DNA of 64,000 nucleotides. It comes from Certhia americana. Taxonomy: Eukaryota > Chordata > Aves > Passeriformes > Certhiidae. The notes under the pieces are model-generated. The model worked only from the letters and a program-made list of their open reading frames with translations. It was not told where the DNA came from and did not search any database. The position numbers and the translations under genes are program-made. Location: contig CM031864.1 of assembly GCA_018697195.1 (NCBI GenBank), positions 29,315,668-29,379,667 of the forward strand, read 5' to 3'. How positions within the stretch are numbered: position 1 is the first letter of the stretch; each line of letters starts with the position of its first letter. Positions 46,256 to 59,445 of the stretch are shown here, in pieces.

Positions 46256-48828
46256 CCCACTAAACTGCCCCCTGTTACTCAGCACCTGGAATGCTTGTGG
46301 CTGTATTAGTGGGGAGGAGGAGAAGGAAAACCAGTTAGGATTTTGTGCTGTGCTGTGGGTTAAAAACTTAGAGGTCCTTGAGGTTACCCTACACAGTGCT
46401 GCTGTGTGGGGATAAGGGGTCAGCAGAGACCATGGGTCAGGTCCCAGTGGTTTGGAGAACAGGCTGAGGTGTCTGCAGGTGCTTCCACGAACCCCAGGCT
46501 TGTGCAAAGTCAGACACCCCTGGACATATGAATGATTGCTTCTGCCTAGCTGGGCTTTGCAGCCATGCATTTTTTGACTCTTTTCCTGGGACTCTCACCC
46601 TGCAGGGCTGGGGGAAGCTCCTGCAGCTCCCCGGGAATGCCGGCAGTGGGTGGGCGCCGCCGCTCCCCAGAGATGACAGCAGCTCAGCACCAGGATGTCG
46701 GTGCTGCTCCTGATGCTGTCGTTCCATATTTCATTCCTGTCTAGCTCTGGGTGGTGGGAGGAGATGCTCAGCTTTGTCTCGGTGCTGATCAGGAATGTCT
46801 TTTCTTTGGGGATGAGGAAGCTGATCTGCATTCGTGCCCAATCATTCACGGAGCCGGCAAAATTATTCACGTAATGAGTTCTTGGGGAGAACCTCGCTCC
46901 TCCTCCCCCTCCTGCTGCACTGGAGCTGGGAGCAGCCTTGCTGGGAAGGCAGAGGGAAGCTCTGGGGAAGTAGGACAGGGAGATGGGCTGTGGATGGTGA
47001 ACTCCCCAGAGTTTAATTACCCCCAGCTCCCACTGTGAGCAGGTAACCATGGAGACATCTGAATCCAAGGCATCCCTGGTCCCCAAGGAGCAGCACATGT
47101 ATATTTAAATAAACACACCCTGGGCTTGTCACTGGGGAAGTGGTTTTGGAGCATTTGAGCTGGCTCTCACCTGGATAAGTCCCAGTTGCAGAGAGGCCAT
47201 GGAAAACAGTGTTTGGGAGCACCATGCATGCAGGGCTGTGTGTGAGATGGTGGCAAAGCCCCTGCTTTGGGGAGCTGGAGGGATGCCCTCCAACAGGGAA
47301 TGCTCTCATCCCTAACAGTGCCAGCTTGTAGGAACACGGGAGAATGAGTGGGAGAATCACTGACAGGAGTGGACCCTGTGGCAGCATTTGTACCCTTCTG
47401 TACATGCCAGAACAGCCTTGCTTGGGCTGGATTTTGGTGTGCAGGGTCCTGGGAGTTGTTTGAGGGATTTCTATCAATCCCAATGAGAATGGGAATATGA
47501 AGGTTTTCCTCAGCGCCTCCTCTCTGAGGTGCTGGCAGGAGCATGCTGGGGCAGGAGCATGAATGAATGAATGAAGGGTGTGCTGGATGAGATGTTTAAA
47601 TGAGGCACTCATCTCCAGGATTTTCTTCATTCAGATTTTGGGATGAAGGTTTTAAAGAGACAGAAACCAGGCTGGGTGGCACAGTGTCCCTGTGTCAGGG
47701 GGTGGCTGGCTCTGCTGTTTTCCCAGCCCCAGAGATGCCAGAGAGGCACTGCAGAGCCACACTGTGTCCTGGCAAAGCACAAGGAACAAAAGTGGTGCCC
47801 AGCTCTGGGGGATGGGCACCTGTGTTGCCACCTGCCCGTGCAGGTGAGGTGTGTGCCAGGGCAGGGGTTGTGTGCCACGGAGGGCTCATAAGGTGTGAGG
47901 GTAAGGCACAGCTTCTGGGCAGCCTTTGTGCCCAGCCCTGGAAGCTTAAAAGTCCAGGATGCTGCTGGATTTTGCCAAGCCACACAGGTTTCCTGAGATA
48001 CTTTGCAGGGTGGTGTGAAGAAAAAGCCCAGGCAAAGGGACATTGTGGTGTGGGCTTACCCAAACGAGCTGCTGGCCAAGGCTGCAGTGCCTGGTCTCCC
48101 AGAGGAGCCAGCAGTGACAATGAGATTTTGGGGGCTTCTGTGTCGAGCAGCTGGGCTCATGCCGAGCTGTGCTGTGCTCCCGCCGCCTGTGCTCAGGAGG
48201 AATATATAAAATCTGTGTGCTGCCTTGGAGCAGCAGCCCTTGGGGCTAGGGGGCTCCTCGAGTGACACGCAGAGCGGGTCTGGACCTCCAGGTCCAGCTG
48301 TCCACAGGGGCTGCCTGGCAAAGCCAAATGGAGCCCGAGCAGAAGGAGTGGAGCTGCATCTCTGCAAACCGGGCTGCGCCGTGGGAGCAACTTCTGGCTA
48401 GGGGGGGAGATGTGCATCTGTGTCCTTTGTCCCCACACCTGCCCTTCTTTTGGATGGTTGTCACGGTCACCATGCCCTCGTATGTGCAGAGAGAACAAGG
48501 GATTGGGGAGCACTGACAGGGGCTGGTGGGGCAATGGGGAGGAGATCCTTTGCCAGGTTTGTGGGTGCTGCTGCTGGGCAGTGGCTGACCCCAGGGTGGC
48601 CTGGATGGGCAGAGAGGAGGCTGTGTGCCCCGTCCTTGCCCCGAGGCTGTACCAGGGGCTGTGTGCCCGGACAGTTGCCGCCGTGTTTTGTCTCGGCTTT
48701 TTCCCTCCTTTGTTATCCCCCGTCTGCCTCCTCTGGTTTATATGCGAGTTCCCTTCCTCCGATTGTCAGAAATTTCTTTTTCACTGTGTGGGCAGGAGAC
48801 AGATTTTAACTGTCTCTATTTTCTCCCC

Positions 48829-48985
48829 TTTTTTTTTTTTTTTTTTAAAGGAGAAAAATTTCGGTTTATCCCCCCTCCCCCTTTCCTTCCTTCCCTGCTC
48901 CTCTCGTCTCTCCCTCCCCCCTTCCTCTCCCCTCCCTCCTTTTTTCCCTCCTTCCCCACGGCTCTTTTCCTCCCTTTCCCATTAC
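48829..48985 (+). repeat. Polypyrimidine tract (T18 then CT-rich)
   Basis: T18 (48829-48846), a short AAAGGAGAAAAATTTCGG break, then about 125 bp almost entirely of C and T (TCCCTCC, CCTTCC and similar). Such tracts can adopt triplex structures and often mark open promoter chromatin. It immediately precedes the candidate first exon at 48986-49034. Confidence 0.85.
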
Positions 48986-49330
48986 AAATCATATCTCTGG
49001 AATAACCCGCGGCCGGATCCATGCGGCTGTCCCCAGGTAAGCCATGCCCAGTGGGATGGTGGCCCTGGGCCAGCTCCCGCTCGCTCTCCCAAAGTCCGCG
49101 GGGACATCGTGTCTGTGTCCCCCCCCGCTTGCTGCTACCTGTTGGGGATGGCCGGGAGACGCCAGTTGGGGCTGTCTCCATCCTCCTCCTCCTCCTCCTC
49201 TCTCTGAGCGATTCCCGGTGGACAGCTCCTCCCCTCCCTTCTGTATCTGCTGCTCTCCGGGATGTGCGGGGCTCCGGGGATGGAGCGCGGGGGAAGGAGC
49301 CGGCGGCAGCCAGCGGCCACAGGTGGGTTG
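48986..49330 (+). promoter_or_regulatory. GC-rich candidate promoter / first-exon region
   Basis: CpG-enriched relative to its flanks, with CCGCGGCCGG at about 49007-49016 followed by an ATG at 49021 and a good splice donor (CCCCAG|GTAAGC at about 49036). A second candidate donor, GCCACAG|GTGGGT, lies near 49322 after an ATG at about 49279. A (TCC)n run lies at 49181-49200. This could be an untranslated first exon of a long upstream transcript. CACNA1E, which in mammals lies downstream of IER5 on the same strand, is one possibility. No recognisable protein is encoded. Confidence 0.35.
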
Positions 49331-52300
49331 TGACTGGGGAGCTCGGGGGGCTCCAGCAGCACTTTGGGACGGCACCCCAAGTTTGAAGCCTGGCTCCCGC
49401 TTTTTCCCATTCCCGAGGTTTCTGGGGTGCCAGGATCGGCTCTCGCAAAGTTTGAAGTAAGGGAGTCTCGGGTCTATGCTCAGGGTGGTTTAGGGGGCTG
49501 GAGGTCCCGGGGGACTTGCCATCCTCGGGAAGGATCGTGTGTAAGTGGGCTGCCCACCCTCATGCCCCAAGTGGGTGAGTGGGTGAAGCCGGATTGAGGG
49601 GTCACCCCCCTCTCTTCCCTTCCTTGGGTACCCTGGGGAGCCCTGGCTGGGATGCAGGGCAGCACTGGGCTCCTTCGGCTCCAGCCCCCGTCCCCTGCCA
49701 GTCCGCGGCTTCTCAAATGTGCGGGATCTCTTTCCTCCTCTCCTCTCCCTGCCCTCGGCATCCAGTGCTCTGTCTCGTGTTGTCTCCCTGCACCCAGTCC
49801 CTGCTTTCTGTGGGTCCAGGTGCTGCTTCTGAGTGCCTGGGTGTTGCTGCTGACAGTGATGAATGAGTGGGGTCCTAAATCAGGGTATGTTTGCCTCGTT
49901 GTTCCAGCTCTCCCAGCTGCTCTTGCGTTGCAGAGCGTGTTTTGGTGCTCGTGGCTCCTTTGCGCGGCTGGAGCGGGGCCAGGGATAACACTTCCCCCAC
50001 GATCCTGGACTGTCAGGTGCTACCTGGAGCCTGCACCGCGCCGTGTCCCCCGGGGGTAACACGTTCCCGCACCCCCGGGGTGATCTCACCCTACTCTCTG
50101 GGCTTGGTCCGTGCTGCAGGTGGGACACTCTGGGCTCAGGGTGCCGTGGGATGCGGTGACAATCTCGGCTGGTCCCGATCTACGGCCGGGCTGGTTTGGC
50201 AGAGGAGCAGAGCATCACGGAAGGTGCTGTCAGCGGGATGAGCCAGGCTCTTACAGCCTCGGCTGCTGCTGCCGGCAGCTCTGGCAAGGCTGGGGCACAG
50301 CCACTACCCGCTGAGTGACTGGAGAGACTGAGTGCCATCCAAATGTGAATGTTTTGGAGGCTTTCCTTCAGCCTCTTGTCCCCAAAGCGTTTATGCAGCA
50401 CTGCAGGTCTCTGTACAGATGGGCTGAGCCCCCCTGGTTGGGGAACTACAGGACTGGGAGGTGGAGGAAGTAGTGGGGGCATCAGGCCCTGGCACTGAGC
50501 TCCCCTCTGGTCTCTGCTGCTTCGTGGTAGAGTTTCTTCACTCTGCAGCCGTCCTGGAATACCTGGGAAGTTTGTTTGCCGTAGTTTGGGAAGCATTTGC
50601 ACACCTTGAGCACCTGGAGGGGTTCCTCCTGCTCTGCTGCCACACAGGGCAGTGCAAACCTTTTGTCACTGAAAGGCTGAGTGAGAGTACGGCCCAGCCC
50701 CATTGCACCTTGGCACCTCCTTTGGGCAGGTGATAGGTTGGGGCTGAGGTAGAACCTCCCTCTGGCTCACCCGCACTGGTGAGAGCACTAATGGGGACCT
50801 GAGCATGTGTGTGAGGTCTCTGGCAGTTGTGCCTCTGCCCCCATGCAAGCGGCACTGTCCCCTGGGCCGTGTGAGGCTGCAGCCCCCTGTGCCCCATCCC
50901 GGTTTGGCTGAGTCAATGCACCCACCCACTGCATCCAGTGTGTGACTCACAGGCTTTTCATGCACTGGTGTGAATCACTCACAGCCACATCGATGACTTT
51001 AGTGACAGCTGAAAAGAGAAATCAGTCCCCCCAGCACTCCCCCAGCACCTCTGCTGCTGCCAGATGGGCTCCTTGCTCCCAGTGACCCAAGAAAACTAGT
51101 GCGAGCGGCACTGGTGATGACAGCCACCTTTCAGGGAGTTTCTACTCATTTCTACCTCCTGTGGTTGAGTGGGTCCATGGGTGCCACCGAGGATGCTCGT
51201 GGGCAGAATTTACAGGTGGACACTGTGTTGATGCAGTCAGGGGGTGGCTCTTCTGCCTTGGTGCTAAAGGGGCTCTGCTTGCTAGATTGGGGTGGGTCTG
51301 GCGGTGTTCTGAGCCACTTCCCTCAGAGCAGGGGTGTGTTTTGGGCTGGTTCTCCCAGCGCTGTTCCATTTTCCACCTCTGCCTCTCTGGGCACCACTTG
51401 TGGTGATGTTGAGCTCCTTGCAGACACCCGGCTCTCGGCTCTGCCCAGCCCCTGGGGTGCAGCAGGACTGCCTGAGCCCCAGCGGGCGAGCAGCTGGTGA
51501 TGAGCAAGAGCTGTCAGGAAAAGCGCCAGATCCCCCCTATGGCTTCGGCTGCTCCTCTCCCCGCTGCTGCTGGCTGGCAGATGGCGGCGGCCAGCAGCTC
51601 GGCTGGTGGCTGGGATGCTCTTTGCTGCCCTGCCAGAGCCTGGGGCTGTGTCTCCGCTGGCTCCCCTGGGACCGGAGGTGCCTGTTTGAACACAGAAGAG
51701 GCTCATTAATTAACGTCCCCGGGGACCGCTGTCTGTCACCTTCCTGCCTCCGCTGGAGACAGTCCAAAGCAGGAGCCTGGAGACACTGCCTTCTCCTGCC
51801 TCTCCGGGCAGGGATTCCAGCCATCCTGCATCCCTCCCCAACCAGGTACAGGCTTGCGGGGGGTAACTGTCCCCCCACTCCAGCAAGTGTGTTTAGGAGG
51901 AGACGAAAAATAAATCCAGTGCCTTGCAGCTCCACAAAACTTCAGGGAAGGCACAGCCAAGGAGCAGAGGGGACCAGACAGGCTTCCCAGGTGCCTTCTA
52001 GGTCCCAACCTGCCCCTCATCCATCTCCTGCGTCTTTTCCGTGCTGCTTTGCTTTATCCCTGCCTGTTGCTCTTGCAAAAGCTCTTTCTGCTCTCCCCTC
52101 CTGGTGCCGGCTCCCCACCAGCATGTCCCCTCCTTCCTTCCTGCTCCCTGCGGCTGAAATGAAGTGCTGGAGTATTTCAGGGATGTCAAAACATACCATT
52201 AGTCACGGGCATGAGGCCTCGTGCCTGGGGAGAGGCTGCTGAGCTCGCTGTCAGGCTGAGAAATGATCTGGGCAGGCGGGAGCCCGGGGGCTTGGGGGCC

Positions 52301-55300
52301 GAAGGCTTTGGGTTTTTCTCCCTTTCCAATACCTCTGGCATCATCCTGTCTTAGCTCTGAGCAGCCGGTTGGGTCAGGTGTTCCCTGGCATCAATTGTTC
52401 CACAATTCCCCTGTGATGCTGGGATGTGGCATATGCAAAACGAGGGGGGAGGGGTTCTCTCCAAAAAATCCCACCTCAAGGCGACCCTCCAGTCGTGCCC
52501 AGCTGTGTTATTATTAACTCAGAAGGGTTGTTTTTGTCCTCTTTGGCAAAGATATGATGGGATCCGTGCTCCCTGCTTCAGAGGCTGCCTCTTGTGGATT
52601 TAAATCCAATATTGGGTTTTCTAGGCAGTTGTTTAAACGAAGCAGCATGGGCACTGAAACACCCGCTTCCTGCAGTTCACCATCCACAGGCATCTGTGCT
52701 TCCCAGCCCGGTTCAGGATTATTGTTCTATTTCTTTAGTGTCAAAACACTCGATTTCCTCTCACTTAATGAGCAGGGAATGGGAGATCCTGTTAAAAAAC
52801 ACCCCAAGCTCCCGGTGTGCAGGGGCAGTGCCTGCCCCCCCCCCCGGCATTGGCGAGATGCTGGAGATGTCTGAGCCTGATCCCTCCGGGAAAGGCAGCA
52901 GAAAGCTCAAAGTTGTCAGGGGCAAGGGGCTGAGCTTCATCTGCTCCCATGGTTCTCCAAGGACTGCTGCCTATAAATAAGCACAAACCAGCTGGAAAGG
53001 TGCCTCAAAGCACAGAGGTGTGGGCAGGCCTGGGCAATGCTGAGCATTACCCCTGACAGCACATCCCTACAGAGAGCTCATTAAGCTGTGGCTAATATTT
53101 TTGCGAAGTTTTCTGGTGCAGCCAAGAGCATTTGCATTCCCCTTGCCTTGTTTGTCCAAGCTGCAGGCAGAAGGTGCTCAGTTTTCCCAAGCAGGGCTGG
53201 GAAATCATACCTGTTTTAAAATTAACTAAATCAGATCCTTCAAGGAAAAGAGGACCTCTTGTGCATGTTCCCATGTCCTGGATGAGCCCCATGGTGGGGT
53301 CAGGGTGGTACTTCCATGTTGGTTTTGAAATGGGTTTTAATTGAAACATCGTGTGCTGACTGCGCCTGAGAAAATCAGGCTGTAACTAACAGGAATTGCT
53401 CAAGATGGTGGCTAATTACTGTCATTAACTGAGTAACACTTTGGGCTACTCTTCCTCCTGCTCTGCCTCTCATCCTGGCCCCTGGGGAGCAGCTGCAGCA
53501 GCCAGAGAAGGATCACGCCCTGCTTGTCTAGGGGATTGGGAGATGGGGCACAGACCCCCCAGCAGTGGGGTTGTCTGTTTGGCCATCTCTGAGCCTCTGC
53601 TTTCCCTAAAAGTAGGAGTTTTCCTTTCTGAAAGCAGCTGGTGAGGGGAGTATTGTTGCTGTGGGCATGGCTGGAGCTGGGACCCTTCTTGTGGTGTGAT
53701 ACAGGGTGAGAAACTCCATCTTAAAATCTTACAAGTGTGAGTTGAGGCATATGGGACGTGTTGGGAAACAGGGGCAAGCCCTTGAGTTTTCCCCACCCTG
53801 TTTTTCTCTGTGGGATTTTTCCCTGGGATGGGGTCCCTCCTTCAGTTCTGCCCCACCCAACGATGGCTTTGGATGTTTGATTATGGCTTACTAAGCAGCC
53901 TTGAAAAAGCCCTGTTTACAAAACCTGTCCCTGATGCGAAATGAGTCTGGTTCCGTGGGCTGCGCTCGCCGGCTCGGCGCGAAATGTGTCACTTGCACCG
54001 AGTGTTATTTTTAGAGCTGAGGTTTGCAGAATGCAAAGGCTGGGCAGGTTTTTCCAGGGTGCCAGATTCCTGGGAGGAGGAGGCAAAGGGGACTGGGTTG
54101 ATCTCTTGCTCTGTGGGAGCTTGTGGTGGCTGCTGCTTCACCAGTGTCCTCTGGTGAGATGGTGCTCACATGGCTTTTCCACATCTACATGGGGATTTAT
54201 GGATCCTTTACGTGCCTCTCTACTTTTCCTTTCTTTTGGTCCTCCTCGCTCTGTGTTCAGTGGTGTTCCTGCCTCCCTATTCCATCTTTGGAGGCTGGTG
54301 CTGCCCTGGAGGCTGCTCTAGGTTGCTGCTTGCTCTGCCCGTGCAGCCCTGCCTGTCCTTCCAGCCCTTTTCCCTCCCTGGGAGCAGCTGGACTGTGTCC
54401 AAGGTTGGTTGGGATGGACAGGCAGCAGGAATGGGCTGGATATCAGCTGGTCTGGAGCTGGTTTGGCACAGTAACCCTGTGGGAAGCTGGTCCTGGCAGG
54501 AAAGCTTTGCTTTATCCAGGTTCACCTTCACACCTGTCTGTGGAGCTCCTTCCTCTCCTTCCAGCCTGCTTCTGATCCAGGATGGAAAGCCACCAGTCTT
54601 GCACCCTGTTCATCAGCCTGCTGCCTGCTGTCCTGTAAACCCTTTCTTGCTCTCTTTCTCTGCATCTTGAGCTCTGGGAGAGGCTGCTTCCCCTTCCAGC
54701 CGGACTTGTCCCAGAGATGTCACCCCTGGAGCTATCCCAGGGCCATCCCCTCTGCAGATCCTGAGGCATCAGAAGTGCTGCTGGGTCTTGGAGCACTTTG
54801 CAGTGTCACAGGGGGTGAGGAATGCCCTTAAATGCCTTTTTGTGGGTTGGGGTGTTGCTGAGCAAGGAGGGGAGGAAATCAGCTCCTCAAGGTGCAGCGT
54901 GGTGATCCAGGGAATCCTGGACACCCTGTGTGTTGGACCAGGGTGTGGTCTGGTGGCCATGGACGGGGATGTCTCCCCAGCCTTGGAAGCAGCTGTTTGG
55001 TTGAAATCGAAATGCTTCTGTGGGTGAAGCTGGTTTGCACCAGTCAAAATCATGAGAACCAGTAAAAAGGGTGAGAAAAGGGTAGAAGCTTTAAAAGCAT
55101 CCAAATTTGATGGTGTATGCAATAGGAAGGGCAATAGGAAGCTGAAGGTTTGGAGGATTTAGGATTGAAAGCCATCTTTTTAATCTGGTGCTGTTTTTCA
55201 TGTGGTGGATGTGATATAAAAAGCAAAACTAAAATGAAGTGTGTCTGCTGCGTTGAAGTAGACATTTTCCACCAGATAAAATGACTTTTTTTCTTTCTTC

Positions 55301-58300
55301 TCCCCACTTCTTGGCACTTTCTGCCCCCAGCAGAGCTCTCCTGCCCTGTCCCCAGGTACCACCGCACACCCTGGGCAGACAGCACCTGTGTGTGTTATTA
55401 AACATCTTGCAGGGAGAATTTCTTGCTCTGCTGCAGGATTTTACCCTTCTCCCACTGAGTTATGGTCCAGGCTCTCGAGGTGGACCCTTGGAGTGGTGTT
55501 GCCCTTCTCCCAGCCCTGCATGACCAAGGATGCTGCAGTGTGCCCTGCCTGCTTCCAGCGACCTGCCAAAGCTCATTCGGTCACTGCCACCTCTCACTTG
55601 GCTCACTTGTGACAGTCGTGACTTTGTTTTAGTCACTTTGTCTGTGTTGCTCATGTGGGGAGCAGTTAGTGTTGTTCAGAGGGTTTATTAGCCTTGAAGC
55701 CGTCACCTATTTCCTACTTGTTATTCCAGGTATTCAATTTGCTTCTTGAGAGCTGGAGCTTGTTTTCCCTATGATTCCCTCTTAAGGGAGGTGGTTTTTC
55801 AGCTTCTGTCTCCCAGAGCAAGTGATGGAGAGGGCTTTGGTGTGCCTGGGGCTGTGGCTGAACCTCAGAGCTGGGCTCTGACCTGGCTCTCTCCCTTGCT
55901 GGGATTTTTGGGTGACTGGAGCTTGCCCAGAGGAAAAGCTGTAATCTTAATTAATGTTTTAATTATGCTGCTGTCTTCCCGAAGGGCTGTTCTCTTTGTT
56001 TTGAATTCGTTAAGCTCTTGCATGGGATCTTGCGTTTGCCCTGCTCCCCTCACCGTGCAGCTCATCCTGGGATGAGCTGGGAAAAGAAAAGCTGAAGCTG
56101 CTCTGATGGCTCAAATATGTATTTTGCTAATAAAGGCTTATGCTGTGAATGAAGTGCCCAGCAGCAGGAGCAGAGTCAAAGCGAGAATTTAAAAGCTTGA
56201 AAAAAATCAGGTTGGGTAGATCAGAGAGAGAGCAACTGATGGTGTTTTCAACTCCCTCTGTTATTCCTCAGTTCCCTTAATAATTCAGGTGGGTTTTTTT
56301 TCTATATTAAACAGACCAGACTTGGCAAATAAGTGGAATGTGGCTCCTGGAGCTACAGAGCAAGTACTGAGCCTTGACAGTTCTCCTTTCTGGGTGATAT
56401 TGGATTCGTGCTGTTAGAAAACACAAGTATCCCACACCAGGAATTGATCACCCTGTCTTGCAGCACATTATTATTTTAGTTATTGCTATGTGGGATTGCA
56501 TTGGGAAATGTTTCCATCTGCCCAGGTGATGCTGCTTTGCTGTGATGGGCTAACTCACACTGGCATGTTGGGGTGGGAATAACCTCCCCATCCCCTGCCT
56601 CAACTTTAGGGGCTTCTCTGAAGCTGGACTGGGTGGATGTGACCCCAGAAAGAGGCCACATGCTGCCAGTGTGGTTCTGGTGCCTTGGTGCATGTTCTGC
56701 ACCGGACAAATCACTGGGCTGCCCGTGGCTATGGCTGTGCATCACTGTGAGGAGAAGACAAATCACCTCCCTCAAGCCATGCATGGTTCCCAGCACAATG
56801 TATAAAATCTGTCTTGGAGTGCTTAATGTGTTTCCAAAGGGCTGGAGGGTGTGGGTGACTTGAAAAGGTCTCCTTGTATGTTGAGTGCATTAAATGTCTT
56901 TGGGTTTTTAATCCCTTTTCTCCCCATGTTTTGGGGCAGATCTGTCAGTTTGTGGATTCAAAGGTTGAACGCTGCAGGCTCTGGGCTGCTCCTGGTTTTT
57001 CCTTCAGCCAAGGTATGTAAACATTACACTGGGATACAGAAATGTGTGAGGCTTTTCGTTTGTCATCTGAAAAAAAAAATTGGCTGAAAAACACTAGCTC
57101 ATGTATTAACTCTTAGCTTCTTGTATTAACTTTTTCAGGTCTGTTTTCTGAAACTGGGGCAAAGAGGGAGGAGTGGGAGGGACTTCTGGTCCAGCCCTAT
57201 TTTGGTTGTGGAACATTTTACCCTGGGAGTCTCTCAGTGATGCTTGCTAGAGTTGAGGATGCTGCTATTGCCTCTATTTCCTCTTCTGAACGCCAAATAA
57301 CTGCATTTCTCATCTCTTCTCCATACCCATGTTTTTCCACATCATGCTTCTTTTCCCTGGACTCTCCAGTAAATCACCAGCTTGCTTGGTGTGTGTTTTC
57401 CTGAAGCCTCAGTGGCGGGGGCTGCTTTGGGAATTGTCAGGCACTTCTGCATCCCTTGTTCTGAGCCAGGGCTGCATCTCCACGGCACAGTGCCTTGGGC
57501 TGGTCCAGCCTTTCCCCTGGAGTGAGCTGAATTTTCCCTGATTTCCTGCCTGCAGACCCCAGGGTTTTCATATATAACCAAAGCATCACTAGGTTTGCAG
57601 GGTCCCTCGGGCACACTGTGGTGGAGTGGGATGGCACTGTGCTTTTAGCTCCGTAGTGAGAGCTGGGGGTTGAGCTTGGGTCGTGCTGGCAGTGAAGGGC
57701 TCACTGCCCCAGACTTTCCTGGATGGAAAACTTAGGGCTGGGTCAGAGCTGACCCTGGGGATGCTGAGGAGCTCCGTGCAGGTTTGGCTGGGGGGTCGAG
57801 CCTCTTGTTCACTGCTCTGCACCGTGAGAGAAGGCACTTGGCACAGGAAATGTCTGAGTTCTCTGCCTCAGCCTGGGGGCATTCAGGGGGCCCTGCGGGA
57901 AGCCCAGCAACAAGGATGAAATCAGGCCAGTTCTGTTGAGTTTAGGGTGAACTCTTATCCCTGCCACTCCTCGTTAGGTGACAGCCTGGTGGCTGCACAC
58001 TTCTCAGTCTCCCATGAGAGTGTGGGGACAGCCTGTGTTTCCATGCCCTGCTTTGGACCTGGGGGTGAAAGTGCAGGTTTTATTTCTTAAATAATGAGCT
58101 GCTGCAGTGGATGCTGAATTCGATGGCAGCAGTGGCAGACCATAGTTACTGTTGTCCTTTTGTCCACAATATGTTGTTATGGAAGTGGGTTTCCCCCCTC
58201 CTCTTCCTTTTGACTTAATTTGGCATTTGCAGCACAGGGGAATTTCTGTGAGGCTGCTTCTACTACAGGTTTGCTTTATTTTGGTGGTTTGTTTTTTTTT

Positions 58301-59315
58301 TTTTTTCCCCTTTGCTACCATAGCTTTAGAAATTTATCACTGCTCTGATTTAGGTATTTTTTTTTTCTATTATTATTTTTTCCCTCCTGGCATATGGAAA
58401 TAGCAAGCTTGGAAAAAATGCAATCCGTTAGCCGTTTCAAGTAGGCACTACATACACAGGGCTCCACGTCTTGCAGCAGGCTGAGATTTTTAGAAACACT
58501 CAGCACTGGCCTCGTGTTACAGCTCCTGTGGGATGTGGAAAGCACCCAAACCTCTTTTAGAGATGCATTGCTCGGTGTGTAGCATCTTCAGCCAAGGCTT
58601 ATTTGGGGTGGTTAGGCTGTGTGGTGGGGGTGTGCTGTGGTGCTTTGGTTTCCAGGTGGGGTGGGAAAGCCTGGGGGCGAAGAGGTCTTGACCCAGAGGT
58701 GTTGGCTCAGCTCCTGGCACTTTTCTGGGCAGTGTGGGACACTCTTGACTCCTGGAAGGGAGGTGAATACCTGGGCTTGATCTTGGATCCCCACCAGGCT
58801 ATAGGGTGGTTGTACACTTTGGCTGGAGATCCAAGGTGGCTGGAAAGAGCCTTAAACCACTGTGGATTTTTCTTGCTTCCAAAAAGCTTCTCCAGAAGGG
58901 TATCTTGGGTGCCAAGGCTTTGTTGAGTCTTGTGCCTCCTAGCACTGCAGGGATGCTGACAGCTTGGGAAGCTCTTTGCAGGTGGCTCGACACATTCCTT
59001 GGGCACTCACTGGTGCTAAAAAACTTTCCTGCTGAGCTTCTGGGGCCAGGTTTTCTCTGCAAAACAAACCTGAGCGTGGTGGGAACAAGCCAAGATGCAG
59101 CCTGTGTGTGCAAGGCTGGGGATCCATCCCGAGGGGCTGTGGGATGTGCTGGGGAGGTGGGCAAAACGTCAAGGATCTGCTCTGGTCTGTATTGGGCTGG
59201 CTTGTGGGTAGGAGTGGTTTTAGCTTGAAGGTGTCAGTGCTTTGGCTCAAGGGTGTTTTTGGAGGAGATGAGGCAGATTTATGTCTTAGTGTCCAACTGG
59301 TGCTTCCTCAATAAA
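49331..59315. other. Intergenic region, unique sequence
   Basis: No supported gene and no repeat that I can name. AT-rich, conserved-looking segments lie at 53090-53140 (with an ATTTGCAT octamer), 53345-53450, 53935-54010 and 55925-56160. A C11 run lies near 52836-52846. The 302-codon plus-strand frame at 51334-52242 has no domain signature and competes with open frames on the other strand. Confidence 0.6.
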
Positions 59316-59317
59316 TT

Positions 59318-59445
59318 CTGGAATGATTTGGGTCAGAAAGGACCTTAAAGATTGTCTTGGTCTAGCACCCCCTACCATGGGGGACACCTTCCAGGTTGCT
59401 CAAAGTGGCTTTGAACACTTCCAGGGATGGGACATTGACAAACAG
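59318..59445 (-). mobile_element. CR1 3'-end fragment (left arm of inverted pair)
   Basis: TTCTGGAATGATTTGGGTCA, GACCTTAAAGATTGTC, CCAGGTTGCTCAAAGTGGC and AACACTTCCAGGGATGGGAC identify a reverse-complement CR1 tail. It faces the plus-oriented CR1 at 59568. Confidence 0.9.

Larger units (their letters stand above)
39673..48825. other. Intergenic region with CR1 remnants and conserved-looking patches
   Basis: No supported gene. It contains the CR1 remnants listed separately, an AT-rich segment at 42920-43200, conserved-looking patches at 43960-44090 and 46780-46880, and T tracts at 44618-44632 and 44850-44868. Frames longer than 100 codons (for example 47013-47630 minus, 47600-48265 plus) overlap one another on opposite strands and lack recognisable domains. 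Confidence 0.6.

Noticed and set aside
51578..51595. GATGGCGGCGGCC as a YY1-driven promoter
   Set aside because: A single motif in a region without CpG-island density or donor sites.
51334..52242. 302-codon plus-strand frame
   Set aside because: Low-complexity W/S/P/R-rich peptide with competing antisense frames and no recognisable motif or TATA/CpG promoter.
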